Shown piece after piece: positions 36,001-47,000 of a stretch of DNA of 64,000 bases (position 1 is its first letter; every line of letters begins with the position of its first letter). Under the pieces are notes generated by a model. The model ran no database searches. It was not told where the DNA came from and saw nothing but the letters and a program-made list of their open reading frames with translations. The position numbers were made by a program, and so were the translations under genes. Source of the DNA: Rhabdornis inornatus (lineage: Eukaryota > Chordata > Aves > Passeriformes > Rhabdornithidae); contig VWZS01002580.1 of the NCBI GenBank assembly GCA_013397075.1, positions 310,001 to 374,000 of the forward strand, given 5' to 3'.

Positions 36001-37539
36001 TCTGAATTTCACTTCATACAAACTAATCTGGTTTTTTTGGTCAATGGTTATGTAAGTAATTTCTTGTTCTATATGCAGTAGGAAACACTAAAGCCCAGAA
36101 GACTTTCATCTTTCTCAGCCATGGTAAAACAGGAGAAAGTATTTTTTTCTTTCTCTCCAGTGTTTAGAGGAAGAAAGAGGAAAAACTTTCTACTTTCTAA
36201 TGGAACTTACCTTTGGAATTTTGATGATTTTTCGTGATGTTTAATTAAAAGTTGAACAACGTAAAATTAATAACTGTAACTACAAATACAGTGTGGTTAC
36301 CTGACCTAAGAATAAATACTGCATACCTAAAAATTGTTCTTTTCCTTGAAAGGAAGGCAAAGTTAATGCAGTATTCAAAATTAGAATCTGTAGCATCTAC
36401 GAAGGTTCTATACAGATCTTCTATACACCCAGTTTCTATACATCATTTATGGCATAATGCTATTAATCAAACATTTGTAAAATTGCATGAAGGATGAACA
36501 TTTTATAAGAGATAATAAATATCCATTTGATAGATGAAAATTTTATTAGTTTCTTTATTTTAATAGCTAAATCATATGCCTCACCTCTTACTCATCATTT
36601 CTCTTTCTTCAATGCATTTTCTCTAATAGCATGAAAAATTGATCCACCGTCCACAAAGCACAAAAAGAGTTTTTTCTGATTCATCAGGTAAGAAAACAAC
36701 CGTTAAATTAATATCAATATAAAAAAGAGCTATACTTGCTATGGTTTTTTTAATTCCAATATTTGTTTCAGCTGTTACTGGCACCTGAAAATGCCATATT
36801 CAGGAAGGAAATAGTTAATGTGTTCAGAGATAGAAGAAAAGATCTGTTTACCAGGAAATGCAAAAGCTCTTGTAATATACTGTTGTGGTGGGATGCTTGA
36901 ACAGCAAATAATTTTGTGTATAAGGAAATTCAGTTTGTACTGGAAAGCTCCATTATGATTTACAAATCAGTTGCAGTAAATACTGAAACTCTTCTATTTT
37001 ATCGCTAACTTTCCCCATTCAGTTCCAAAAATTATACATCTTTTCTGAATATCCTCTTGACTAAATCAATTTCATACTGCAGAGTAGTTACCAAAAATGG
37101 CATTAGAAATGAGATGGGATGATGGTTTCCACCAAAGTATAAAACACACCCTGTTTAGTTGGGGAGTTTACCCACTGAGCCTCCAGCTTTAAAAAGCTTT
37201 TCAAAAAAAAGGAAGATTTATTCTTACTTTGTTAATTTTTGCCCTTCAGAGGCCCTATGGGACAACTTGCTGTTTTGGCTTGCAGAAGAGCTTGCAGAAG
37301 ATAATACATCATTGTTTGCTTTAAGTTTACCTGTTCGACGGAGCGTACTTCAGCTTGTTAGGCTGAAGTGCCCTGATAATTTAACACACCAGATCTATGA
37401 GCTGCTTTGCTGCTGGAAAAAGACCCTTCCAAAGTTGGCTGATAAACAGCAGCTCCTGTCTCGCTATTTGAGAAAGAGTGGCAGAAGTGATCTTTCAGAA
37501 GAACTTCGTTTCAAGTGGCAAAATAAGGTGTTCACTTGA
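23751..37539 (+). CDS. DTHD1: DTHD1, death domain containing 1 (ten coding exons, full gene model)
   Basis: Joining 23751-24027, 26738-27524, 28008-28335, 28982-29161, 29960-30204, 31025-31189, 31743-32032, 33246-33490, 36630-36687 and 37250-37539 gives 2865 bases: 954 codons plus TGA. Every junction is phase-compatible and no internal stop occurs. The layout has four parts. An N-terminal coiled-coil-like helix spans about residues 30-125. A long Ser/Glu/Lys-rich disordered linker follows to about 350. A ZU5-like beta-rich region (about 356-606) precedes a UPA-like region (about 660-840; GYFGPPEP and FRFRGN motifs). A C-terminal death domain (about 858-950) contains ELLCCWKKTLP and LLSRYLRKSGRSDLSEEL. 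The gene name is recognised from the ZU5/UPA/death-domain layout and from synteny beside ARAP2. The ATG at 23751 is followed by a second, better one at 23757 (A at -3, G at +4), so the true start may be two codons later. The domain limits are inferred, and the biochemical role of DTHD1 is not established. Confidence 0.9.
24417..24455. repeat. Perfect AT-only inverted repeat, 19-bp arms
   Basis: Left arm TTTTAAATTATTTAAATTT (24417-24435), a single central A, and right arm AAATTTAAATAATTTAAAA (24437-24455) are exact reverse complements. All 39 bases are A or T. It directly abuts the start of a CR1 3' fragment. It could extrude as a cruciform or mark a local foldback mutation event. Confidence 0.9.
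24458..24735 (+). mobile_element. CR1 LINE 3' end fragment in DTHD1 intron 1
   Basis: The CR1 3' blocks are in order: TTAGGAAGAAATTCTTTACT, GATGCCCCATTCCTGAGAG, GGCCAGGCTGGATGAGGCTT, AGATCATCTC and the GATTCTATGATG terminus. It is 5' truncated and diverged. Confidence 0.9.
26738..27524 (+). CDS. DTHD1: DTHD1 coding exon 2 (large, disordered linker)
   Basis: Acceptor TTTTTGCCTCAG|AAT; donor AAAGA|GTAAGC. Encodes residues 93-354 plus two bases of codon 355. It opens with a helical stretch (YLQKVKEYLTNTISRLQEAE), then Ser-, Gln-, Glu- and Lys-rich low-complexity sequence typical of disorder. An in-frame run of 11 A (27389-27399) encodes consecutive lysines and is a slippage-prone site. Confidence 0.88.
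27525..28007 (+). other. DTHD1: DTHD1 intron 2
   Basis: Short GT-AG intron ending in a 14-base T tract followed by AATAG. No repeat body was seen. Confidence 0.85.
28008..28335 (+). CDS. DTHD1: DTHD1 coding exon 3 (start of ZU5-like region)
   Basis: Acceptor T-tract plus AATAG|ATTT; donor CATAAG|GTGAGT. The first base completes a GAA codon and the exon ends in phase 0. It encodes residues 355-464 with alternating hydrophobic beta-strand character (FIKAPASVLERLKCDIL, PINIAIPFTSCFRGNYREI), consistent with a ZU5-type beta sandwich. The ZU5 label is inferred from pattern and from the related PIDD, UNC5 and ankyrin architecture. Confidence 0.9.
28982..29161 (+). CDS. DTHD1: DTHD1 coding exon 4
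   Basis: A 180-base phase 0-0 exon. Acceptor TCTTTATTCAG|GAAAGC, donor GTTAAAG|GTAAGC. Encodes residues 465-524, including IYHLGVFSVLSCLKKETFTV, consistent with continuing ZU5-like beta structure. Confidence 0.88.
29960..30204 (+). CDS. DTHD1: DTHD1 coding exon 5
   Basis: Acceptor CTATATTTAG|ATTC, donor CCTCG|GTAAGA. Encodes residues 525-605 plus two bases. It contains a beta-rich stretch (SAQPFNSSVTITLPCPPNPD) that closes the ZU5-like region, followed by basic and polar residues. Confidence 0.88.
31025..31189 (+). CDS. DTHD1: DTHD1 coding exon 6
   Basis: Acceptor GGCTTTCCAG|GACT, donor GAAAG|GTAATG. Encodes residues 606-660 plus two bases. The only stop-free frame matches the phases of exons 5 and 7. 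It includes WKVFDDVIIQNAQNGLVSFE, which leads into the UPA-like part. Confidence 0.85.
31743..32032 (+). CDS. DTHD1: DTHD1 coding exon 7 (UPA-like region)
   Basis: Acceptor CTTCATACAG|CTTT, donor CTTCAG|GTAAGG. Encodes residues 661-757 plus one base. The motifs NLHEEGYFGPPEP and LRQGDQIHFRFRGNIS resemble the UPA domain shared by UNC5, PIDD and ankyrins, which lies between ZU5 and death domains in those proteins. UPA assignment is by pattern. Confidence 0.9.
32220..32330 (+). mobile_element. CR1 LINE 3' end fragment in DTHD1 intron 7
   Basis: Contains the CR1 3' blocks GGTGACCCTGCTTTGAGCAG, GTTGGACAAGATGATCTGTA and AATTCTGTGAAACC. It is a short, 5'-truncated copy of a different subfamily from the intron 1 copy. 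The left edge is approximate. Confidence 0.8.
33246..33490 (+). CDS. DTHD1: DTHD1 coding exon 8
   Basis: Acceptor ATGGACTGCAG|AGAAT, donor CCAAAG|GTGCGT. The alternative AG two bases later would break phase. Encodes residues 758-839 (KVYRLIFHSQRLPRLELQIK, then YKGTALFYKITRE), the second half of the UPA-like region. Ends in phase 0. Confidence 0.88.
35479..35560 (-). mobile_element. CR1 LINE 3' end fragment (minus) in DTHD1 intron 8
   Basis: The plus strand reads CCATGGAATAATTTGGGTTG, GAAGGGTCC and CACCTAGTCCAGCCCCC, the reverse complement of a CR1 3' end. It is very short, with an uncertain inner limit. Confidence 0.75.
36630..36687 (+). CDS. DTHD1: DTHD1 coding exon 9 (58 bases)
   Basis: Acceptor TTCTCTAATAG|CATG, donor TTCATCAG|GTAAGA. 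Encodes HEKLIHRPQSTKRVFSDSS plus one base, a basic linker between the UPA-like region and the death domain. Phase 0 in and one base out matches both neighbours. It is short enough to be missed by ORF-length filters. Confidence 0.8.
37250..37539 (+). CDS. DTHD1: DTHD1 coding exon 10 (death domain, stop)
   Basis: Acceptor TTTGCCCTTCAG|AGGC. Encodes residues 859-954 and ends in TGA at 37537-37539. A six-helix death-domain pattern is visible: ALWDNLLFWLAEELAEDN, then a helix with a conserved Trp in ELLCCWKKTLP, and the last helices in QLLSRYLRKSGRSDLSEEL. Death domains assemble homotypic signalling complexes. The partner of DTHD1 is unknown. Confidence 0.93.
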
Positions 37540-37772
37540 CAGAATCACTGGCAACTCACAGCCCAATTTCTCTTCTTTCTTGTTGAAGTGTATGAATATT
37601 TCCATGATACTTCTGGATGAACAAGTGATGGGGATATCAGTCAGGATAAGACTATTTGTTTGTTACTTTGCAACCTCTTTACTGAAGCAAAGTATAATAG
37701 CCATGTCCTTGCTTGATAAAAGTGAACATTTCTTATACAGAAAATTGAGATATCGAAAATATAGTATGAAGA

Positions 37773-37778
37773 ATTAAA
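37773..37778 (+). terminator. DTHD1: Possible DTHD1 polyadenylation signal
   Basis: ATTAAA, 234 bases past the stop codon, is the first common poly(A) signal variant in the 3' flank. The downstream element is weak. A canonical AATAAA occurs only at 39133-39138, after a T tract, and may be an alternative distal signal. Confidence 0.3.
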
Positions 37779-39544
37779 GGCTGATCTGCACAGATTAGTG
37801 AGGACTTTAACTGTTTGCACATGCCATATTCAGTCAACACAATATTTCTACATATCTTAAACATTAGAAATTATTTGATGTATCAAAATCATATGAATCA
37901 TTCTATAATATATGGATTACTCTATGTCCAGTATTAATAACTACAAAATTCTTCAGATGTACTAATGTACAGACAGAGGTAACTTATTCTTACTTCCAGA
38001 TTTGTTAGTAATTAATTCTACTTTTATATTCTCCATGAATATTTTTCATTCTTGTGAATATCATACAAGATTTACATGCTCATACCATGAGTGTTAGCTC
38101 ATGTGAATATGTAATCTCTTTCTGGAATTTATGAGATTTGTTGCCTCACTTTAAACTGTCATTGTAATGGAGTCTTTTAGGTTACCAGCAAATATGGAAA
38201 AAGAACTATTTCTTCATAAAAATTTTAAAACATATAGCTTTGACATTTTGTTTGTTATACTAAGCTCTTGTATTGAAGGTACAGATAGTAAACCAGAAGT
38301 ATTTGTGCCATTCCTTATTCATGTTTTCAATCTCTAAAAACTCATTTCTTTCCAAAATGCTTAGTAGGACTAACCTTATTTTTAAGTCAGAGCAAGAGCA
38401 AGGTTGGGGTTCTATAACGGTGCTTCTACTGAAATAATATTTAATTTACCATCTTCTGTTATTTACTTCTATATTGCAATCCACCTCATAAAACACACCA
38501 AAAATTTATCTAGATGCTAAACTGGTTTCTGTTAAAGGCAAAAAGTAGCTGGCAAGAGTCAGTGAAAAACAATTCTGAGAGCAAGATGACTTCTTGGTAC
38601 TTAGTCATATTGTCATATTACACAGGCCATCACATCTGTGTGACTTCCCTACTGCTTCAGCAATGTGCAACAGATGCCTCTTTCTTCAAGTCCACCTGTG
38701 CACAATTAATTACTGTTTTTCTGATACCGATTCGATGCACCAGTTATTTTCCTTTTTCGCCTCTCCTTTAATCACATAATATAGAATATAAACATTAATC
38801 TCAATCAAAACATTATTGATCTAAAGTTTATACATTTTAGGCTATTTAGAAACCCTGTATGTCTTGCTGGCAAATCTTAATTGTGATACATAGTCTGTGT
38901 ATTTTGTTTATAGAGGTCATATATTTGCAACATTTACAAATTGCTACTGTAAATGAGAAAATTGCATGGTGAAAAAAGATAAATAACAATAATATTAATT
39001 AGTTCTATTCATCTAGTCACTAATGTCTCATCCCATGTTAATTATCAATTTTTAAGTGTAAGAAAAATATACTAATAATTTAATGCTTTCTCTGAGAATG
39101 AAACATAACAACCATCCTTTTTTTTTTTTTTTAATAAAGAGGCTCTTTTAAATGTAAGCTGACTTCTTATTAGAGGAAAGAATTATCATGCTTTTCCCAA
39201 TGCTGAACACTTTTTGCCATCAGGCATTTAAGTGCCTTCTCTTAAGAACTAAATATTCACTTGCAAGCTTATCAGATATCTTCAGTATGTATGTATATTA
39301 AGATCATGGTTCAATGTATGATGGTATGACAAAAAATACTGGAAATATTGCTAAAAATTTGACTTCGTTTCTCTACCAAAATTAAAACTGATATAACTTC
39401 CAACATTCTACCACAAGATGGCATCTTTGTCTAACAAAAAATACAAAACATATTTAAAGTGCTGAAAAATAGGTGCCTAAAACACTGCTGAGAAGCAAAA
39501 GCCATCTATAAAGGCCTGGGTACTCCACACAGTATCAGACACTG

Positions 39545-39712
39545 AAAGAGGTTGCCTGGAGAAGTTGTGGGTGCACCATTCCTGGAGCTGTTCAGGGCCA
39601 GGATGGGGCCATGAGCAATCTAGTCTAGTGAAAGGTGTTCTTTCCGATGGAAGGGGGGGTGGAAATACATGATTTTTAAGGTCCGTTTGAACACAAAAAT
39701 TCTATTACTATA
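39545..39712 (+). mobile_element. CR1 LINE 3' end fragment
   Basis: GAAAGAGGTTGCCTGGAGAA, CACCATTCCTGGAGCTGTTC, AGGGCCAGGATGGGGCC, and the AATTCTATTA end follow the CR1 3' order. It is 5' truncated. Confidence 0.85.
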
Positions 39713-42700
39713 TGGTCAATACCACTAGGGCAAGGCAGCAAGATTTGTGAGCGCTTCAGTAATATCTATATAAAAGGAAAGCTGCATTCAGCTTTCTCTT
39801 CCCAGGAATTCAAGATTATTGTTTACATTAATTGAACAGTAAAGCTAAATGAAATTTGCCATGTTAAAATCTAATTCTTATTATTAACAAGCATTAGTCA
39901 AGTGACTATATAAAAACATATTTTATCAAATATAGCAGAAATTACTAATAAGGTAGAATAAAATATTAACAATTCAAAATATACTACCTGATGCTCTTTT
40001 CCTCTGAGGAATGCCTTATGTCTCCTGGGTATTTTTCTCTACTTGTAATAACTCTCATTTGCAGTTTGAAATGAGTGACTAGGCTTCCTATGGCCCAGCA
40101 GAGCTGAACTGGCTAGTGACATTCTTTTCCTCTATTCCTCTTTCTCCTCACCTCTCCCACCAGTTCTGCCTTGTTCTGGGACTTTCCTACCCAGCTGCTC
40201 TATATAACCTTCATAGTTTTCATTTCCACTTTTCTGATATTTCATCTCCTGAAAAAAACATGGCTAGCATCGAGCACACACCTTCCCAGCTCACACAAAC
40301 ATTTTGACAGAAAAATATATTCAAAATGCACTACTTTAACAAAAATATATAAACAACATATGCAGACCAAATATTTTCATGGCTTCTCCCATTGTTTCTT
40401 TTGTTCTACCAGGTAGGCAAAGAAGCACTCCCCTTATCCAGGTCTCACTGACCTCAGGGACTCTTGGCAGGAGGAGGGAATGCAGGGTGTGGCATGTGTG
40501 TTTTTCCCTTCATGCTAGGTCTCAACCAACAAGCTTATATACAGAAATGGGTTTGATTCCTTTTTTTTTTTTTTTGGTCAGAGGAGAGATTCTTCACCCT
40601 CTAAAGTCAATAGGCTGTAAATAAAACCTCCAGACAAAATAGGTTTCAGACCAACATGTGGCCTTCTGTACTACTGAATGACATCAGCAGCAATGGGACC
40701 CAAAAATGTAGCTCTTTATGGCTAAAGTAAATTAAGACCAAGCTGTAGAAAGATCCAAAGAGACTTTTTCCAGAGGAGAGTCTCAGTGAGATGTCAAATT
40801 AGCTGTTTCTCCAGTCTTATGGAAGGAAGACTACCTAACTTCTACTTTTTGTGAATAGCAAATGCCAGTCACAGGCTGATATGGCTCAACTATTGATGTG
40901 GAAAGTCCAATTTCTTAACTATTATCAACACTATTCTTTGCTTTTCAGGCAATCAGATATTGTTTCCTAAATGAAAGGGCTCCCTTAGTAAGATTTAAAC
41001 TCACTAAACTGCAGGAAAAATGTGGAAAAGCATGAGAACTACATGGGACAAATCTACTTCTGTGCTATATGTTTTTATTGACTATAAAAAATACATAGGA
41101 CAAAAAGCAATATCTGAGCTTTATGGCTTCGAATGTGCATGTTTTCTAACTCTAAAGAAAAGGTGAAACTCCATATTTCTGCTAAACAGTGAAGGCAACT
41201 GAAAGGAAAAGGAGCTAAGATAGAAAGCCAATTGCTCAGAAAGAAAGCACCTAGACAACTATAATTTGACTAACTGAAGACAGTAGTTCATTATTTAAGT
41301 ACTGAACAGTTAGTCAAACAAAACAGGAAGAAATACAAACATCCCTTTTGTTACATTGTTACAGGGTGGATTGCCAACTGCATCTGAGATGATGAAGTGC
41401 AAAGGCATAAAGCAGACTTTGCATATTCAACATCTAAAACACAAATTCTCTACTTAGTGAAACAGGGCTCAGTGAGCAGGATCTGTAGACTGATTAATGC
41501 AACAGATGTTTAATTAAAAACTGAAGATGGTATTTAATCAGCATCCCATCCAAGCCCCTTTCAAAAATGAGTTGTTTTTTCTTTAGATAGCCTTCAGTAA
41601 GTACTGTTTACACAGAACTATCTATAGTGAAGTCATTTTCAAGCAAGAGCATCTCAGTTTAAAAGCTTCTCCCAAGTGAATTGGGAGGGAGCCCACATGC
41701 AGAGCACTTTGGTGGGAAAGTGAGAGGAAAGACTCTTTCCAGCTTTTCTCAACAGCTCATTTCAGTGAGCAGGTTTAATTGCAGTGAGATAAGCCCCTGA
41801 AAAGGCAAGGGTACTCAGGAAAGTGGCATAAAATAGCTCAGTTGAAATCATTCCCTCCTTTCCATAATATCTCTGCACTTTACCTGAAGATACAATAAGT
41901 CCTTGAGCATCTCCAATAGAATTTAAAAAAACCATCAACCAAAGAAATGCAATATTAGCAATTCCTTAAAAAGATTTAGACTTTCCCATATACTATTCGA
42001 GATGACCAAACAACTTACTATGGGTTAATAATCTACTGTAATATTGTATTATATCATAGCAAAGTTCACAAGAATAGAAGAACAGAGTTCATGTTCCATC
42101 CTTTCTCCTGAACAATGAAAATGTCATAAACATAAGAAAAAATGATTCTATAATAATGCAAGTGTAAGACTTTTTTCTTATCTCTATGAAAGACTTCATC
42201 ATTACTATTGTAACCCTATTCTTAGTCCTTAAAAAAAATTCTTATGCTTTTAAACTTTTCATTACATATATAAATTCTTTATTTCACAGTGGGTATATCC
42301 CCTTGACAGATTTTTCAAAGCATTATATGAAGTCTTACATGTCTACGTCTCACTTGCCTTTTTTTGTCCTTTGAACACCTACCACACCATTGTTCCCATT
42401 AAGACCTTTTGTGCTATAGCTTCCCAAGTGGAAAAAAACGGTGCCTCTTCAACTTGTTATTATACTTTAAAATCCATACATAACCTTTTTCATAATTGTA
42501 CTCTATTTACAAGGCCAATTTTGATGGTATGACTCCCAGAAATGTCTTTTCATCAGATTATGGCCAGAGCTGACTAATTATTTACTAGAAACTGAAAGAG
42601 TTTAATAGCACTGGAAGGATTCCAGCCAGAATTAATATTACTATGTGGCAGTTTCACACTGCAAGGGCCAATTCAGCCAGCAGATATCGCAGAATTTCTA

Positions 42701-44000
42701 CAAAGATACTATTTTCTGTATTTTTACATCTAAAATCTATATGTAAAAAGTCATTTCACTAAGACAATGAAAGACAAACTCCTGAAAGACTGTGCATTAT
42801 TCACTTGTCTCTTAATGAGTTACCCCATTTTAGAGAATTTTGAGGTCAAGGGATGCAAATCATCTAAGATGCAGATATTATGCGAACAGAAATGGGAATG
42901 TTTTCATTCTATTAACACTAATACTTTATTAAAATCAATGTCCATGCCTGAAGAATTAAGGAAATTAATTAAAAAGGGTTGAAGGAATAAAAAATGTTTG
43001 AAGTGATAGAGAATCACATGTGTAAAAATATTTTGGGGTGGTTTGTTTCTAAAAAGAAAGAGGAAATTATTTTAAAGTGAGGAAACTTGCAACAAAAACA
43101 GAAGATCTTATTCTTCTATGTAATTCCAAAGATTTTAAGAAACTAGCAAACTGATTTGAGGTAAGTGAATAACCACTAATGAAGAAAGTCAATTTACATT
43201 CTCTAAATTTTTCTTATGAAGTTTTGATGAAATGTCATTTCTCATAGAAAACAAGATGCTACAAAAAATCTGGAAGTTTACTGGGAATATTTGCAAAGAA
43301 ATAAATTAAGCTGATACAATAACTGATTTGATGATACTTATAAAACTAAATTCAAATGGAGAATACTTAAGCTCCTCTCTGTTTGCACACAGAGAAACTC
43401 CTAAAAGTCTAGATTTTTTGTCAGGCTGGAGGTAAAACAGTGAAAGCATTCTGCTATTTTTTTTAAACTACATAAACAATTTCCAAAATGTTCCAGAAGC
43501 AAATGTTACCAAGATGTGTGCATACAGCTGAATAGCTTAGAAATAAATAGAGAAGACAAGGTTCGCATTTACTCAACATGTAAAGTCAGAAAAGCTAGTG
43601 TGGGTCTAGTCAACCATTTCTACCCCATATATTTTGCTCTCAGGCCTTGGTTAGGAGTCTTTTAAATTCATTTGTTACATACAATATAAGTACTGTGACT
43701 TTTAATCAAGTACTTTATGTTTTTCTCATCATTGGTGTTCAAATAAAAATAAAATCCCAGTAAGTACTCAGGAAATTATTTCTAAGAGGGACAGCAAACT
43801 GTCATTGCTAGTCTAGAAGAGGTTGAGGAGATGTCCTCTGCAGCATGGCCCATGGCTCTGCTCATGTATTTTCAAACAGAGTGAACTTAAAGTACCAAAT
43901 CTTTGCTGAGCCCTTGTGCAGAGGAATAAGTAAAGAGCATAAATAAGTATAAGTAAAAGAGCAGGGAAAGGGAGAAAGTTTCTTCAAAGAAAACTAAAAA

Positions 44001-44001
44001 N
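44001..44001. other. Single undetermined base (N)
   Basis: An isolated N at the end of an A run. It is either an ambiguous call or a compressed gap; other single Ns in this window sit at rearranged joins. Confidence 0.9.
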
Positions 44002-47000
44002 TGTAAAGTTATTTTCAATTAGATTAATATTGTACTGGTTGCAGAGCATAAAAAGATAGAGAATTAGAAGCACTTCCCTACCTATCAAAATCTTCCAGCA
44101 GGATTAAAGAGACTAAATACTAAAAGCATTTTAAAATGCTGTTTTTAAAGTTCATGAAAGGTTTTAGAACAACAGTCTTCAACAGTGGAGAGCTGAAGTC
44201 ACAAGTAGAGGCATTCTTTGTACATTTTTGTGTTCCTAGATGATACAAACGATGTAAACTGGACAGGAATCATCAACATATCCTTTATACTGGTTTCTCA
44301 GTCCACCTCCTCTTGCAAGCAGGTTCCTGCCACTCCTTATCACATTACAAATTGTGTACACAGACAGATGCACATACACACTCCTAAACCTGACAGGCAG
44401 TAGCCTCAGTTCGTGCCTAAAACAGGTATAAAATCAACCTGATTTGTGGTTTCCTGCCTGACAATAAATTGCTGTCAAATCTTTGCCTCTTTTGTTCTTC
44501 AGTGAGTGGTAACCATGGATACCCAAGGCAATAAAGTTCACTGATCCACAATGCTGTAATTCGGGGTTTATTGTAGCTGATTTTGTTATGGAACCCCCAG
44601 AAGATACAACTAGTAATTCAGGGTGAAATGGAAATTAGCTACTAGTTAAAATTTTGCTTGTGTTTTAATTTTTTTAAAAAAACATGCTTTGTTGAACAGC
44701 ATAATTACTTTCCCTGAATAATTTATGCCAGCCAGTCTGCCCCATTGAAACATTCATATTAATTTTAATGAGCTTGTCAAAGCTCTTCTAGCCATTTTAT
44801 ATTGAATAGATTTAGCTGGGATAATATTTTAACCCATTGCTCCTTTTAACAAACATAAAAATCTGTTTTATATAATTTTTTTTAATTAATAAAATAAAAA
44901 TATAAAACATCTATAGTTCATTCAAATAATAGTAACATTATGATTCTATTTAATACAGATTATATTTCCATATCCATTTAAAGTTTACTTCTGCAGGGAA
45001 AAAAACTTGGAAAAAAAGACAAATTTTTAGCTAACTGGACTAGAGGGCATAAGTGTTTCAATTACAAGTGTTTGGATGCAATGTTTGCCTTTACATTAGT
45101 GGCTTTTTCCAAAGTTTAAATTTATAGCAGCTATAAATTTTTCCTTTATTCTGAGCAGACTGCGACATATCTGATGTGCATGATTTTGTTGTTTCCCACT
45201 GTGTAGCTGTTTATACTTTCATCCATTAATTTCTACTTTAGCTGCTTTTCATCACTAAAATTAGTTTGAACTATTGTTCCACAAATAATATAGAAACTGA
45301 TAGTATAGATATCATTCCAATTTCACCTTTATCTTGACTGCCTTCTTCACGGCATTCCTGATGGGCTTCTTAGAGCATCAGCATTTACCTGACAAATGTT
45401 TTTTTATCTCTACTTAGCCATGTCAGGACTAAGGGTAAACACTGGGGTAAAAGATACAAAAAAGACTTTGTGAGATCTAACGTTTGTGTAGAAACGAAAG
45501 GAGGAAGAAAAGAAATGTTATTACTGCTACATCCAAAGGGGCATCCTTTAACTGGTCAAGTTTGGATTAGGTTACACAGTTTTTTTCATGAGGACTGATC
45601 TATTTCTGTCAACTCTTTCTGACCTGCAGAAACAGTTTAACAACTTATTTGTATTTTCATCATTCTGGTCAGGAATGGAAACAATCTTCTTCAAAAGCCC
45701 ATAAAACTCATTACATGTATCTTTATTACTTCGGTGATGTAAATTTCCATGAAAAACACCCTGATAATAAAAGGACAAGATAATTTCTTTCCTCTTTCAT
45801 CTATAAGAAATTATTTGAAAATCTTCTATCTGTAGTAGTCTTAGAACTGCAGTCTTAAAATCTGACACCAAATTCTGTAGATAGTGACCTCTAGCTTATT
45901 CTTCTTCTGCTGTAGCTTTTCAGACATTTTTTTTTAACTCAGTACATAAATTTGTGATGTTAGACCCTGATAATGATAAATTAGTTTTTATTGGATATGA
46001 GGACTCATTCAATAAACAGACGTTCTGCTACCTAAAAATAAATTAATGAGCAAGAATTCTATTCAAAAATTAGGTTATATACAATATTAGTCTGAAAATT
46101 TTAAATATGAAAAAAAAGCTAGAAGATTATTTTAAGTATAAGGAACTAGTACCTTTTGAGATAAATTGGAAAGTGATTGCATGATTGACTAATGCTGCTT
46201 CAGTTTTAAAAGGTTTGGTACAGGCCTAAATATTAGAAGTGGAAAAATTTCAGATCTTTCTTATGGTAGTGGTCCAGTGTTATGCTCAGCAGTAGAATAT
46301 ATTCAATAAGGGAAGATTGCTTAGAAGAAGATAGGACTTTCTATCAGCTGTGGTGAGAGAAAATAATCTAGAAATATCTGTAGTGGAAGGAGGACAGAAG
46401 ATAATTATAGTACCATACACATGCAATCCCAAGTAGCCACAAAGATGGTTGCTATTAGAGTCCAAACCAAAGGTATTTGAGTTTTAAATTTTTAAAATTT
46501 TAAGTAATGGTGGGAATGTCTCTCATAAATTGCTCCCACTTGTGCTAAAATTCAGCCACTGTGTGCTATGAAATGGGACAGAATCTCTTAGTGACACCAA
46601 ATAAAATGCTGATTCCCTGACAGATAATTTATTTCAGCCCACTAGATGTTTGAATCTGGGAGAATTGAGATTACATATAACAGACAAATATGCTTTGAGA
46701 GCATGCTTTCATGAGATGCTTCAAGCATGCTTATTTTTATTATAATGCTTTTAAAATAAATTTTAAAAAAAGGTATAGCATGCCATGGAATATAAAGTAT
46801 TTATTTATTTTTCCTCTTTTCTATGATCCTACTCCAATGCAACAAGGCATTTTACAATGTTTTGTCTCCACAGGCCTCTAAGTCCATCCATGAGCTACAA
46901 GAGAGTTGCCTGTTATAAAATAAAATACAAGAGGAAAAAAGATAATTTACATTAAGTTTCCATTAAAATCTGTAAGATATGGAAGGAGGTGAATTTTTCT

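Noticed and set aside
37159..37249. Extension of the death-domain exon upstream of 37250
   Set aside because: The frame is open by chance, but the strong acceptor TTTGCCCTTCAG and the phase from exon 9 place the exon start at 37250.
39119..39138. T tract followed by AATAAA as the main DTHD1 poly(A) signal
   Set aside because: It lies 1.6 kb past the stop and after a T tract that looks like simple sequence. I keep it only as a possible distal alternative.
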